A program made the translations under genes and the position numbers. 64,000 nucleotides of DNA from Cladocopium goreaui (taxonomy: Eukaryota > Sar > Dinophyceae > Suessiales > Symbiodiniaceae), in assembly GCA_947184155.2 (NCBI GenBank), contig CAMXCT020000471.1, positions 62,001-126,000 of the forward strand, given 5' to 3'. Of the stretch, positions 22,973 to 34,975 are shown piece by piece (position 1 is the stretch's first letter; each line of letters opens with the position of its first letter). A model generated the notes under the pieces. It worked only from the letters and a program-made list of their open reading frames with translations. It searched no databases and was not told where the DNA came from.

Positions 22973-24081
22973 GTGTAAGTAATGATTGGTGTAAGGGGAA
23001 AGAATGACCGGAAACATGCCGAATGTTTTTTATTGTTTTTTACATCACATCATATTATTATATATTATTATTACATCAAATACAAGGGGTTTTCTGTGAA
23101 TTTTACCTACTTAAAACAATCCACTGGACCAAGTTCTTTGTAGCTTCCGCTCCCAAGTTCCTGATTTTCACTCTTGGCAGCTCGAAGAAAAATCAATGGT
23201 TCACCGTTAGTCCATTGTTTGTTAGTACATACCCATCATTCTCTTTTTATATCATTCGTAGAATTCATCATCTACAGTAGACGAGGACGTCATCTTTGAA
23301 CAAATATACCTTGCGTAATTATACCTTTTCTTTTTCCTAATTATATAGTCATTTCAATATCTAGAGTAGATATTCATCGATATTCAATATGCCAAATATC
23401 TTACGTACTGTCTACATTAGAGTAATTAGTAGACCAATTCTTCATTTCCAATACAGTAACCCCAAAATGCGAAATGTATTTCCAGGATGTGAGTTCGATG
23501 ATGTTTCCCCCATAGTTTCATATTGCATATATATAATATAATATAATATAATATACTATAATATAATATAATATAATATACTATAATATAATATACTATA
23601 ATATAATATTATATGATATAATATAATATAATATATAGTATAATATAATATAATATATATATAATATAATATATATAATATATATATATATCTCTATCTA
23701 TATTATATTTCCAACTTCTCAACTACTTCTTTCGGGTTTGCTACATTGTAAGATATGTGAAGTATATTACATTGTCCCCTTAAGTGGCCATATAATGGAG
23801 AAAATGATCCTCACCCATTGGAATCGGGGTGCACTATTTTCAGACAAAACCATCTCGTTATATCTGGTTATAGTTATTTCCATATATATTCTCCAGGTGT
23901 CCAACTTCTTATCTATCATACCTAGGGGTTGCTCCATTATATCATATCAATTGTATTTCTTAGTTATATCAAAGTTATATCCCATCATCTATATCCTCAT
24001 GAAATCCCAAATCCCATATAAATCCTATATAAATTCCATAAAGAACTCCAATCATCCCCGAAAAATCCCAGACGTTTCCAG
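22973..24081. other. Intron with ATAAT array
   Basis: No supported exon. Contains the (ATAAT)n array at 23525-23690 and general AT-rich sequence. Confidence 0.6.
23525..23690. repeat. (ATAAT)n-type array
   Basis: TATAATATAATATA units with occasional CTATAATA variants. Confidence 0.9.
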
Positions 24082-24149
24082 GGATGAAGGACCCGGCCGC
24101 CTGGCCCAGCGGGAAGATGGTCAAGTTTGGGGATCGCAACGTGAAGCTG
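24082..24149 (+). CDS. Exon of unassigned gene
   Basis: TTTCCAG acceptor and GTGACC donor: MKDPAAWPSGKMVKFGDRN, then VKL. Confidence 0.55.
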
Positions 24150-24472
24150 GTGACCTGGACGACATATGAAATCATCATTTTTATAGGGGAAAATATGGGA
24201 AAATGGATGAAGAATGGATGAACATTGCCTTATTTTCCATCATTTTTCCATATTATTCTTGAACAATTTTGGTTCATGTTTTCATAATTTTTCCATATAA
24301 TTCTTGAAAACATGGTCATTTTGGTTCATGTTTCCATCATTTTTCCAGATTTTTGTTGAAAAAATGGTCATTTTGGTTCATTGTTCCATCATTTTTCCAT
24401 ATTTGTCCGACGTTTTTTTTTTTCCCGATGAAACTATGGCGATTTTCCCATGGCCACGGCGGTTTTCCCCAG

Positions 24473-24517
24473 GTCTTTGCTCCTCAAGGCATCAATGAAG
24501 GCGTTGCTCAAGCGCTG
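24473..24517 (+). CDS. Exon of unassigned gene
   Basis: TTCCCCAG acceptor, 15 codons VFAPQGINEGVAQAL, GTGCGA donor. The frame would otherwise end in TGA at 24533. Confidence 0.55.
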
Positions 24518-24597
24518 GTGCGATATGCCGCTTGAATCAGCGCAAAAAGCGCGATGTGGGAACGGTGGAAGCATCTAGCCATACTTGGATAAAGGGA

Positions 24598-24680
24598 TAT
24601 ATATATATATATATCAATATCTATATATATATAATATAATATATATATATATATAATAATGTAATATATATATATATTTC
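24598..24680. repeat. (TA)n tract
   Basis: Imperfect TA dinucleotide run. Confidence 0.9.
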
Positions 24681-24833
24681 AAAATGAATGGGATTTAGTT
24701 GGCTTTGATGGGATCTTCATCGAACAATAGTGGGATTTACGGGATTTTACATCGCCATATTTGACTACCTGTGGGACACAAGTACTCATGGTGTAACTTC
24801 GCATGTGGGATAACACCCGAAACATAAATCATT

Positions 24834-24941
24834 TACCCTCTGGTAAACTAACATAGCTAATTATTGTAAATGGCCATTTATAGTGGATTTGCCAATTAAA
24901 AATGGTGCTTTTCCATAGCTATGTTAAATTACCAAAGGGTA
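24834..24941. repeat. Family-1 element
   Basis: Ends TACCCTCTGGTAAACTAAC and TTAAATTACCAAAGGGTA, interior typical. Confidence 0.9.
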
Positions 24942-25212
24942 CGATGACCATGGTTTACCCAACTATCCCTATTGTATCCTATATCCACTAGTTACCACAA
25001 CGCCACGATCGATGGCGCACCCCACCTTTTCTTTACATAGTTTTTGGCAAATGCTGTTGTTGGCTAAAACCGGTGGTTGTTGATTACACTTGGGTGAACC
25101 AAGTTCCAACGCATCCGTTTTTGCTGCTTGAATCCACGAGTTTGCTGGTGAAAAACCCGCCATTCTTCTTAGTGACATATGTGATATCCGTTGAGTGATT
25201 GGTGGTATCCCA

Positions 25213-25315
25213 GTATTGGATGATGGGAAAATTGAAACCAGAAACCTTCAAAACTCCTTATTTTGAAGGGTAAACATGGTTTTACCATGTTTTACCTGTA
25301 CCCATCCATGACTGG
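25213..25315. repeat. Family-3 element, diverged
   Basis: ATTGGATGATGGGAAAATTG at the left, a central GGTTTTACCATG palindrome, and ACCCATCCATGACTGG at the right. Confidence 0.55.
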
Positions 25316-25822
25316 TTGCTAATATGCAATACTTGGCAATATGCTTCTAATTTTATTCCCTAGGATGATAGACTCTCCGATCGACCAGCAAAAAATCGAA
25401 AAATGGAATCCCTGCCGAGGGAATGGCGATATTCATCACAAGCCGGAAACCATCATTTGAATCATTATAGCTAAGTACATAATTGTAATTATAATTATAT
25501 CTATATAATATATGGAAAAACATGAAAAAACAATGACATCGCTCCAAATCATTCTGAACTTGTGTTTACCTTTCTATACTAGTGTTAACCAAAAAACAAC
25601 ACTCATAGACCATGACATATTTTTGTACCATTTTGAATAATGATACCTCTAATCAAACGTGGCCATGGACAATCCACTCATTTATAGATGTTTTTCCCAT
25701 TAAAAAAACATCTATTAACACCTGATATTCCATCAACAACTCCATGAATCATCATACATCACCATTTTTATCCATTTTTCAATAGGTCATTGATTTCAGG
25801 CTAACTTATTTTCCATCACCAG

Positions 25823-25918
25823 AGGCGACACCAACACGGCTTGGAGGCCAACAACTTTGAAGCCGACTTCGTCATGGTGGGCACCAACGTGCTGCGGGTG
25901 GATCGAGGGAAGCCACCG
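25823..25918 (+). CDS. Exon of unassigned gene
   Basis: CATCACCAG acceptor, 32 codons, GTGGGG donor: GLEANNFEADFVMVGTNVL, then RVDRGKPP. GC-rich against AT-rich flanks. Confidence 0.65.
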
Positions 25919-26013
25919 GTGGGGTCAGCCACTGGGCACGGCACTGCAGGATTCGGTTGGGGGTTGGGAAAATCCGCCAGGAATCCCCAAATTTACTGTA
26001 AACTTTGGGGGAT

Positions 26014-26112
26014 TTACCATCTGGTTACAGTACCATGGAAAATGACCCATTTATAGATGGTTTACCTATTAAAAACGGTGATTTTCCATGGCTATGTTAA
26101 ATAACCAGATGG
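26014..26112. repeat. Family-1 element, subfamily B, with flanking direct repeats
   Basis: Ends TACCATCTGGTTA and TAACCAGATGGTA. The string GTAAACTTTGGGGGATTTA occurs directly at both edges (about 25998-26016 and 26111-26130), overlapping the element ends. Confidence 0.85.
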
Positions 26113-26623
26113 TAAACTTTGGGGGATTTATAGGACATGTTTGAGCAGATGTTCGCATTGAAGCTCTGATTTGCATTACTATAAAGTGGGGGGAATGAAT
26201 GATGATGAAATTTGGTACCCCTCCCTGTCAAGAAAGTTGGGGTTTATTAGTCCTTGGTTAATACTTACCACAATGTTCCAAGACATCCCTAAACCCAAAA
26301 ATATGACCAGAGATCTGTGTTTCCAAGGGCCGAGATATTTTTGACACTGGCTGGAGGATATCTTTCAGCCATGGACGGCCAGACATTTTTCGACCATCCA
26401 TTGGTGCCATAGATGTCCTGTTCCCACTGGTTGGCTGATATGACCCAGTCATGTCGAGTTATATCCTATAAAATTTCACCAAAAATCCCAATATATGCTG
26501 ATCAACCCCCAGATTTTAAGTTGCCATTCTTGCCGGTAACACCCTTTTTTGTATGTTGGCAGTTGACTCCCTTTTTTATGATCTGTTGTTGATTCCGCCA
26601 TGAATTCGGGTTCTTTCCCTCAG

Positions 26624-26702
26624 GTCTCCCTGCAGATTGTCATGGAGTTCCCTGGCAACTGCGTGGTGAGCAGCTTCAACCCGGACTTTGTGGCTCAGCC
26701 AG
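26624..26702 (+). CDS. Exon of unassigned gene
   Basis: CCTCAG acceptor: VSLQIVMEFPGNCVVSSF, then NPDFVAQP, ending in phase 1 at a GTCCAG donor. It joins in phase to 26998 (G + GA TAT GGC) to read AQPGYGRQTEV. Confidence 0.7.
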
Positions 26703-26997
26703 GTCCAGGTGACAACATATGTACACCATGAGTATCTATTCGATAGTATATATATATTAGTATAATATATAATATAATATATAATAGAATATATAATAAT
26801 ATATATATAAATGAATAATACATGTACACACACGTCAGATCTACATATGTACTATTAGAATATATTGTAAACTCTGTCAAATATGATCCACACACACATA
26901 TATATATATATGAACTATAAGATAGTAATATATGTATTGAATCATCAGATATACATGTCAATGTGTACGTTCTTTTTGTGCTGTTTGCTGCTTTGAG

Positions 26998-27069
26998 GAT
27001 ATGGCCGTCAAACCGAAGTCTTGAGGGTGGCATTGCGCGGAGGAGATGACAATTTCACCATAGATCAAC
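26998..27069 (+). CDS. Exon of unassigned gene
   Basis: TTTGAG acceptor: YGRQTEVLRVALRGGDDNF, then TIDQQ. The 3' edge is uncertain (the frame stays open to about 27137). Confidence 0.65.
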
Positions 27070-27246
27070 AGTTTGCTGATAAATATGGAAACATCTTTGA
27101 AGGAAACACCCATACCTCATATTCCAAACTTATTTATTGACATGTCTTTCCGATATCGGAAGGTTCTACTTTTCAAAATCGCGGACAAATTTATGAGCAT
27201 TTCCATATCTCCCTTCCGTTTGCGGATTCAGAATCCAGGGCAGGCC

Positions 27247-27349
27247 TTGAGCTTGAAACGGAAGGTCTGCATTGGTCACGACGCGAGGTTGCTGAAATTG
27301 AGCAATCCCGCAGGACCCAAATTCATCCAGGAGACTCCGAAACTCCATG
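27247..27349 (+). CDS. Candidate exon, frame unclear
   Basis: After GGGCAG two frames are open: LSLKRKVCIGHDARLLKLS and LETEGLHWSRREVAEIEQS. Confidence 0.35.
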
Positions 27350-27448
27350 TTCAAAGCTGTCAAACCGCCATTTGTTGGCAACGGGAACGTGCATGCTGAC
27401 CAGTCACCGCAATCTTTGCACACATTTTTGATGGACGCATTTCCAAGT

Positions 27449-27574
27449 TACCCGATGGTAATTTAGTGTTGCTATGGAAAACAAACAATTTTAAATCGGT
27501 AAATCATCTATGAATGGGCCATTATCATCCATTTTCCATGCATGTGTTAAATTACCAGACTTACCAGACGGGTA
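27449..27574. repeat. Family-1 element, diverged
   Basis: Ends TACCCGATGGTAATTTAG and ACCAGACGGGTA, with an internal duplication of TTACCAGAC. Confidence 0.75.
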
Positions 27575-27988
27575 CTAAAATTCAGTGACAGTCCATTTCT
27601 GCTTCCTTTAAAAGATGTGCCAATGACAAAAAGTCAGCGATGCATCCGTCCAGTCGCGGGGCAGGGCTGAATGCAGTGCTAGGATCAGAGTATCCATTGT
27701 GCTGTGGCACAGCGGAGAGGTCTCCCAGGGATTTCTGAAAAATCTTCGCCGTGTGTATTCAGAAGATGATCCAAGATGATCCAACTATAAGTATATATAG
27801 AATACAATATAATATAATATAATACAATATAATATAATATAATATGATATGATATGATATAATACAATTATACGTATGGTACCCGCTATTATATGTATAT
27901 ATATATATATGTCCAAGACTAGAATGCACAGTCACCATGTATGTATTCTGTTGCTGCGTCTTTGTTCTTTTGTTAATTTTCTTGAAAA

Positions 27989-28106
27989 GCGCTCCTCTCA
28001 TGGTTTCGTGGAACAGTTCCACCTGCATGGTTCGCAACGCAACCGCCTGCAAATGCATGGCGGGAGGCTGAACGCAACGCAGAAAAGATGTGTTGATTGC
28101 AAATAA
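27989..28106 (+). CDS. Candidate exon of unassigned gene
   Basis: GAAAAG acceptor: RSSHGFVEQFHLHGSQRN, then RLQMHGGRLNATQKRC to TAA at 28104-28106. Another frame (PPANAWREAERNAEK) is also open. Confidence 0.35.
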
Positions 28107-29174
28107 AATACTTGAGCAATGCTCCAAAGCCGTGTCGTTTAATGATGAGTTTGGGGCTCATTCCACCCAATATATCGGGGATGAGCATATTCCATGAGCT
28201 GGGAATCGATCCCAAGGTGGCGACCGGATGCTGTTGGAGGGTGACTACCTGCATATTGAGGCGGGATGCCCTGCCATGTTCCCCCGTGTTCCACCATAAT
28301 TGATGGCTGAATTCAATGCGTATATCCACTGCATATCTCTTAAAAAAAAAACATGAAAGGATCACATAAAAAATCGCGATGTTATGGTTCCATCAGTAAA
28401 AAACCATCAGCTCTATGCTTCTTGGGGCGAAAGTCCCTTCTATGAATCCTGTGAATGTCATATTTGTGTGTCAAAAACATGCTGAATATTATGGAATATG
28501 ATTGAACATTACTGAATATGATTGAATATTGTTATTTTTGAATATTATGGAATATTATTGATTCATATGGAATATTAGATTATAAATCATATTAAATCCT
28601 CATTTGTCTGTCGATAAACATGACGAAATGCACGTTTTGCCAGTCCACTTTCCACCAAACAAACCTGGACCCAAATGGACCCAATGTCCTCATGAGTGGT
28701 TTAAATTCAATTTGGATGTAATTAATTCTTACCAATTCAGGTAGATTCAGGTAGATATTGATGGATGATGAATTCTTGTAGTCCCACTGGTTTCAAAAAC
28801 CCACTGGCGAGATTTTGACAGGCAGATCGCAAAATCTGGCTGTCAAAATCGCCCATGTGTTCATTGATGGAGGTCTCATTGTTTGCTTGGTCAAACCATC
28901 TTGGGGCTGTCCATATCACTTTAATTTAGATAGACACTGTGACTAGTTTTTTTTTTGCAATCAGAATCAATATCAAGTTTGGTAAAAACATCCATATTCA
29001 TCATTTATCTAAATACAGATGAAATATAATGAAATATATTGAACTATCATATCATAAGATCTTAACTCACATATATATATATATATATTGATTGATTGAC
29101 ATACACACCACTCTAATTACTATCGTTTTTTAAGCGAACCATGTCACCTTAAAATCCACCTTTCGGTGCCCAAG

Positions 29175-29254
29175 ATCGATCCGAGGTGGACTTGCGGGGC
29201 CTCTACCTGCCCTTCGGCACCATGGCCGTGTCCATCAACTCGGAACCTCAGGAG
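29175..29254 (+). CDS. Exon of unassigned gene
   Basis: CCCAAG acceptor and GTGCCC donor: RSEVDLRGLYLPFGTMAV, then SINSEPQE. GC-rich. Confidence 0.65.
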
Positions 29255-29674
29255 GTGCCCAGCGGCACTGCAAGAGATTTGATGTTTTTAAAAGATGTCT
29301 GGTTGGTGGTGACTGGAACCATGGAATTTTATATGACTTTCCGAATATATTGGGAATAAGATATGGAATAACTTTCCAATACTTTCCGAATATATTGGGA
29401 ATATTTGATAATCCCAATTGACGAGCATCTTTTTCAGAGGGGTAGGTCAACCAAGATGTAAATTGTGAATTAAGGTAGTTGATTTCATCCAATCAGATCA
29501 TAGCCCGCAAGAATGGAGACTTGGCTCCCAAAACTGTAAGAAACATCAAGAAAACGGTGATTGAACATCAGCAAAAAACGGTGGACTAAGTGAAGTAAAC
29601 ACGTCGAATTCCGCAACTAGATGCTTAGTCAGCAGCCCTGGTTAGCTTTAGCCAATCAACCTGGGGACTGCCAG

Positions 29675-29725
29675 GTCATTTTCGATGACATTACGCTCAC
29701 AAACGGGCTCTTCCGGCTGGATTTG
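29675..29725 (+). CDS. Exon of unassigned gene
   Basis: TGCCAG acceptor, 17 codons VIFDDITLTNGLFRLDL, then a GC donor (GCTGCT). Confidence 0.6.
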
Positions 29726-30138
29726 GCTGCTTTTTTTTTGACCAGTTTCTGCAGTCTATATGCAACCCTACCCATCACAATGAGAGCCATAGGATATCCT
29801 TTGCGAGTGCATCCGGGCAGGAAAAAATCATCAAAAGGCAACAGAAAATCCTCGGCATGTTCCCGTTTCTAGATGATTCAGAATCTGAATGTGATTGGTT
29901 TTCTTTTTGTTCATATTTTCTCCACCATGAGTGTATTTTCCATTTAATATGGATTAGATGCTAATTTTTCCATCTCATGTCCCAGTTCCACAATTAATCC
30001 ATACAATATCATCTACATAGAAAATATTAGAAAATCATAGAAAAATTAATATATATATATACACATAATATTTCTCAATCACAAAACGATGATTTCCAGC
30101 CCAGAACTGGTCGAATTTCCTTGCCACACTGGAACCAG

Positions 30139-30290
30139 GTCGCCCTTGATGCCGGTGGTTTGCATGGGCGGCAACCTATCCCGTGTGCGCCTGATGCCGG
30201 TCAGCTGATGCGCCGATCGGGACCAAAAGATCTGCAGATTTCGGAGTTTTCCTGGACATTCGCAGATGAATTGCCGGAATTGAGATTTGG
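30139..30290 (+). CDS. Exon of unassigned gene
   Basis: AACCAG acceptor and GTATGG donor: VALDAGGLHGRQPIPCAP, LMRRSGPKDLQISEF, SWTFADELPELRFG. It ends in phase 2, which joins to 30811 as FGWKLIFHHPIRQ. Confidence 0.65.
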
Positions 30291-30389
30291 GTATGGATCA
30301 ATACCTATTAATATCATTTTTAGGGGGATGAACATCCATAAATCCCAGCTATTTTGATGTTCACCAGGGGTACAAGGTTTTGACACACT
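30291..30389. repeat. Family-4 element
   Basis: GTATGGATCAATACC, then GGGGGATGAACATCCATAAA, CCCAGCTATTTTGATG, TTCACCAGGGGT and GGTTTTGACACAC. Its left edge coincides with the donor of the exon before it. Confidence 0.75.
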
Positions 30390-30810
30390 GCCATTTATGG
30401 TGATCTAGTAAAGCGATTTTGATTGAACTGAAGAAAGATGTTGATTCTCCAAGAAAGCGGGGATTTTTAGCAAACTGAAGTGGGTATTTACCTTAGATGG
30501 ATTCATATGGCCGATTTAAGCAAACGCACATGCAGATTTAATCAATATATCATGGGATGTAATGAGATTCGAACTAATCAACCTGGGAATGGGTCAAAAG
30601 CCAGACGCAGCGAACCAGATGATAAGTTGATGAGATTTTAGAGTTTTATCATCCCTTTTGAATGATATGGGTTCGTCTGAAGACAGGGTACCCCGCATTT
30701 CATCCTTAATCATCACCTTTGCCCCTTCTCTCAGAGCTATTTTAAGGTGTATCTGGCTATGGATATTTACCCGAAATGAACAGTTTGACCTTGAGAATAG
30801 CCCATTTTAG

Positions 30811-30845
30811 GTGGAAGCTAATCTTCCATCATCCTATTCGGCAGG
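30811..30845 (+). CDS. Exon of unassigned gene
   Basis: CCATTTTAG acceptor. Phase from the previous exon gives WKLIFHHPIRQ with a GTCTAA donor. A second choice is 30811-30865 (VEANLPSSYSAGSKLIGDG) with a GTAAGT donor. Confidence 0.5.
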
Positions 30846-31226
30846 GTCTAAGTTAATTGGGGATGGTAAGTGGTTAATGCCAAGAAGCAGCCAAACAATC
30901 TGTGAGCCTGGTTGCAAATTTGATTCCCTGGCTTTAGTTTGGAGCTCAAAAATAATCCCATCTCCATATTGTATACTAGGTACCGTGGATGGGCTCCCTT
31001 TCCAATAAGATATTTCATATTTTTTGGGGAAAGGACGACTCAAAAATTCCAGCCAACCGTTCAAAAAGGCCACTTTGAAACTATGCCAATCGTCGAATTG
31101 GGAATTTATAAATCATATTTCTAGGATTTTCGACAGGATTATGGAGGAATCCCTATTCCTTCCCTAGTTCATCCATGTTCATCCCATATGCCAATCGTTG
31201 AATTGGGATTCCTTCAGTCGGCGCAG

Positions 31227-31264
31227 TGGGTCGCAGTCGTCAGTCGTGGATCATGTGGGGCGGG
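31227..31264 (+). CDS. Candidate short exon
   Basis: GCGCAG acceptor and GTGATT donor around a GC-rich block reading WVAVVSRGSCGAG; other frames are open too. Confidence 0.3.
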
Positions 31265-31878
31265 GTGATTCCGGCCGCAGCCTGAGACATGGTGGGAGGC
31301 GCGACGTTTTTGGCGTGAAACGGGTGGGTCAAAGGTGACTGGGTGAGTTTAAAATGTATAGGAACCCCCCAAGAAGATAGAACATGAATTTATCGCTAGT
31401 TTGGAAGGACTATACTTTTATAATCTTTTATATCTATTTGGGTGAATTACTATGTAGATTCGTGCTTGATGCACTTAAATTGGATGATCCACAACTGACT
31501 AGTCTTGTTGGAATGGATTTTTACAGTTTTTAGCCACCGTAACCAGATTCGTGCTTGTCAGACAAGTACGGTATTTTGGAAGGATGATGTTTCTATCATT
31601 TCCTGTACTACACCAAGTGATGAGGAGCTCACTGATGGCTTCAAACAGTTCTTGCTTTCCATGGTTTGTAAGGGTACTATCCCAACATTTGCCGAACTCT
31701 TCAGGTGTATTTTGACGAAATGCACACCAACATGTATATTTAATTTATTTTAATTTATCCAGATAATTGACATCATTCTAATATATTATATTCCAAAACA
31801 CTTATCAACTTGTACTTCCGTATTTATGGATGATTATGATTGTGCAATATTTGTGCAATATTTTGCCACTAAACTCAG

Positions 31879-31984
31879 GACCTTCTTAGTACCCCATGGA
31901 GCCATGCCGCGCCAGTCATGGAGCTCTATGCCATGCTCAGAGCGGGCAGCATGGACTTTGTAGGGCAGAAGCAGGCCATCCGAG
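31879..31984 (+). CDS. Exon of unassigned gene
   Basis: AACTCAG acceptor and GTCATT donor: LLSTPWSHAAPVMELYAML, then RAGSMDFVGQKQAIR. Ends in phase 1. Confidence 0.65.
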
Positions 31985-32125
31985 GTCATTTGATGGGAAA
32001 AAACTGGATGAAACATGAGAATTTGCCTATCCAAATGAGGATTCAACATGATGAACCTATAAAAAATAGGGACTTGAGATGATATACCTGATATAACCAT
32101 CAAACATGGGGGATTTAACTATCAG

Positions 32126-32266
32126 AGTTTGGGATAGAAGCCTTCATTCGGATGAACCCAAAAGATGGAAAAACATGAATGAGTGGCTCAAGAGAACCAT
32201 CAACGCCATGGATTTTGCCAAGTTTTGGGATCTGGATGAAGATCCATCACTACCAACTAAACATTG
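32126..32266 (+). CDS. Coding stretch of unassigned gene, two frames
   Basis: Phase from the previous exon gives EFGIEAFIRMNPKDGK; a second frame gives MNEWLKRTINAMDFAKFWD and ends in TGA at 32264-32266. Possibly two exons with a small intron or a GA donor between them. Confidence 0.45.
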
Positions 32267-32424
32267 ATGAACACTGGGTGATATGGGTTTATACTGTATA
32301 TGCTTATATAATATATATGATGTAATATGAGATGATATAAATCAATATAAACCAATGATATTCATTTAACACACAATTTAATATATATATATATATTCAT
32401 ATATAGACACACACACACACACAC

Positions 32425-32570
32425 CTGTTTTGGTGTGCTCAACGTTGACATGGGATGCCAGTGGATGAGATGCGGCCCGATGCAGCCCCTGCCAGTGGGA
32501 TGGTACACGGCGGCTGAGATGAACATCCATTTACCCAGTAGATTCAGTAGATATTTTGAGGCTTTTGATT
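32425..32570 (+). CDS. Candidate exon of unassigned gene
   Basis: Frame VLNVDMGCQWMRCGPMQP, then LPVGWYTAAEMN. GC-rich core at 32440-32520; edges not fixed. Confidence 0.4.
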
Positions 32571-32580
32571 CATAGCCAAG

Positions 32581-32624
32581 TCGCCAGGCCTTCAACATGC
32601 AGTTCTACTTTATTTGGGCCTCAG
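32581..32624 (+). CDS. Exon of unassigned gene, hydrophobic
   Basis: GCCAAG acceptor and CTCAG then GTCGAT donor. The frame that keeps phase with 33339 reads SPGLQHAVLLYLGLR, a hydrophobic helix that continues into the next exon. Confidence 0.5.
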
Positions 32625-32776
32625 GTCGATTCTTTGGCTTCAAGCTGACCTGATTTGTTGACCTTTGGCATTCCTAGTCTTATTTCAGCCACTGGGGTCA
32701 AGTTTCGACGGCAGAGATTGAAAGGAGATCATGAGAAATGTGAGAATCAAACGTTGACATGTTGAAATTTGCGAGC

Positions 32777-32884
32777 TACCCTCTGGTTATTTAACATAGC
32801 CATGGTATAGATGGCTTATAGATGGTTTACCTATTAAAAATGGTGTTTTTCCATGGCAAACTGTTAGTCATAACCAGATGGCTA
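32777..32884. repeat. Family-1 element, subfamily B
   Basis: Ends TACCCTCTGGTTATTTAAC and AACCAGATGGCTA, with the CATGGCAAACTGTTA arm. Confidence 0.85.
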
Positions 32885-33338
32885 CATGAAAGACGGGTGT
32901 CAAATTCACTGCAGAGAAGCCGCGACGGGGACTCGGGGACTCGCGCCGCTCGCGTCGCAGGAGTGATTGGATTTCTCCATGGCTTCTTCGCGCAAAGGCA
33001 CCGCGGTCCTGGCGGTAAAAGCCGAAACCATACACCATGATGAAGCGTCACCATCGGATGTAAATAGCCATCCCCAATGTCAATTGGTAGCGATATTGTA
33101 ATTCTGTTGTAATTCTATTGTAATTATATGGTTGGGTTTACCACATTACACATATATTTGCAAAGAGTATTGGTTGCATTGCTTCCTCATTCCCGTGGCT
33201 CATTTTGCCGATGTACCTAGTTCTTGTTGCTGCTTCCAAAACATATATTTATATATATTTGTTGTTGGTGAGATCAGCATCAAACAGTGGATTCGTATGA
33301 TTATCATTATCTATACCGTCTCGGAGCCCTAAATTCAG

Positions 33339-33483
33339 GTTTCTGTACACCTTCGCGTGGGTTTTTGGTGCCCAGCTCAGTGTTTTGGGGGGTCCTGCAC
33401 GGGCGGCTTCCACTGCCGTCCAGCCCAGGCACCTCGGCTTTTGTGGCGCTGACGTGCCTCCCCCCGTGGCCCATGTGGAATAG
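33339..33483 (+). CDS. Terminal exon, membrane-like C-terminus
   Basis: AATTCAG acceptor. FLYTFAWVFGAQLSVLGG is a likely membrane helix, followed by a polar Ala/Pro-rich tail (RAASTAVQPRHLGF, GADVPPPVAHVE) and TAG at 33481-33483. GC-rich with good third-position bias. The other two frames are also open for part of the exon, and the minus-strand 163-codon frame over it is a shadow. Likely the end of the large unassigned gene, but continuation cannot be excluded. Confidence 0.55.
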
Positions 33484-34101
33484 GCCTGGTGTTTGGTCCC
33501 ATGTGTCATCTGGGGGTGAATTTTTTGGGTGAATTTTTGCCCCCAAAAATGGTGATCATGGGGGAAATGAGGACGATTCATTGGAAGTTGAGTGTTGTGG
33601 AAACATTGGAGAGTGTCATCTTTGACGCTCATGAACGGTCCCCCAAAAAGTCCGGTTGGAAATTGCAGTTCTTGGGCTGTATGATGTTGTATGTTAATTT
33701 TCCGCGGTGTATAACGTATGCGGTTGGAATTCACCGACAATAGTAAGAGAGGGGATGCTTACTAAGAAGAATTTGTACTAATTGTTTCTTTTGCTCTTGT
33801 CCATGTTCAAGCAGCCCTTTGCCGCGCAGCAAGATGATAGGCTGAACACGAATTTGGGGACGTCAAGCAACCAGACATTGGGTATCATTGGGATAACTCT
33901 ATGATAGTATGTCTATACCACAACTGATGATTCCGTGCAGTCTGTTCAAATACATCTAAATACATAGAATTGCATAGTATATGTTGCGTACTAAAAGCTT
34001 GTAGTTATCATTCAATGATACTATCAAAGTCACCCTGTCGGGCCTGTCGGCTGGGTCATGATGGCATGGTGGGATGGTGGAATGGGCATCCTGACCCCAA
34101 G

Positions 34102-34182
34102 GCATCCTGTGGCGTGGTTGGAGCCAAAAGACAGGGATGAAGACGACGAGCCGAAAGCAAAGAAGGAGGGCTTATCCCTGTG
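34102..34182 (+). CDS. Exon, charged linker
   Basis: CCCCAAG acceptor and GTTGGA donor: VAWLEPKDRDEDDEPKAKK, then EGLSLW. Acidic followed by basic residues. Confidence 0.5.
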
Positions 34183-34620
34183 GTTGGATGGAACTGGCAT
34201 CATCATGAATCATCGAACTGAACAGTTGAGGAATATCAATGAATATCAATGAAGATGACTAAAAAGATAACTAAAATCTGGAATCATGCAACATCATGTA
34301 ACTGGATTTTTCGATGGAGTATCTTGGGGGAATACTTATATAAACATCGTAACATCTCTTAGAATCTCTTAGAATTAAGAGGAACTAAAGATTTGGATAT
34401 AAATCCAAGCTTTGGGGTTGAACATGAACCCAGCACTAGCTGTTTGTTTGATGAATGATGAAGAAAGGATGTGGCAGCTTCTGCAGGCTGGATTTTTGCA
34501 CCAGATTGTAACATTTTGACGCTTGTGCCGTTGTCAGAACTTTTGTTGCAGCCGCAGTCTGATCGTTTCGCTTTGAAACTTCATTCACATCTGCCCATCA
34601 TATCGGCATTGTTTCCTCAG

Positions 34621-34800
34621 TCATAGTGCATGCCGCTGTCACCGGAAGGAGACAAGCAGCGCCAAAAAGGCTGCAAAAAAGAAAAACAAGTAGGGCCGCC
34701 GAGCCTAGTCGGAAAGTGGCTGGCAGTCCGAAAAGACGCGCGACGCGCGACTGCACTGCCGATCACCTGCCCGTTGAGATTTCAATCCAGAACTTTGAAG
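34621..34800 (+). CDS. Exon, basic linker then folded-like end
   Basis: TTTCCTCAG acceptor and GTGTAG donor. Arg/Lys-rich (TGRRQAAPKRLQKRK, SPKRRATR) followed by HLPVEISIQNFE. Phase 1 end joins to 34880 to read IQNFEGPRLMGARL. The basic stretch could be a nuclear-localisation-like or disordered linker. Confidence 0.6.
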
Positions 34801-34879
34801 GTGTAGAATAACATGATGTGCTGCTTGGATCTGCATGCTAGTTTCAAAATGTTTCAAACATGTATCGCTCTTGAATCAG

Positions 34880-34975
34880 GCCCGAGGCTGATGGGGGCCC
34901 GCTTGAGCAGCAAAATTCCATTGGGGCATCATGACATGGACAAGCCGACAAGCCTCAGCATTTCTGGATCATCAA
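34880..34975 (+). CDS. Exon following 34621-34800
   Basis: TGAATCAG acceptor, phase-matched: PRLMGARLSSKIPLGHHDM, then DKPTSLSIS. The right edge is approximate. Confidence 0.5.

Noticed and set aside
33249..33740. 163-codon minus-strand frame
   Set aside because: It mirrors the GC-rich + strand terminal exon at 33339-33483; no splice or composition support of its own.
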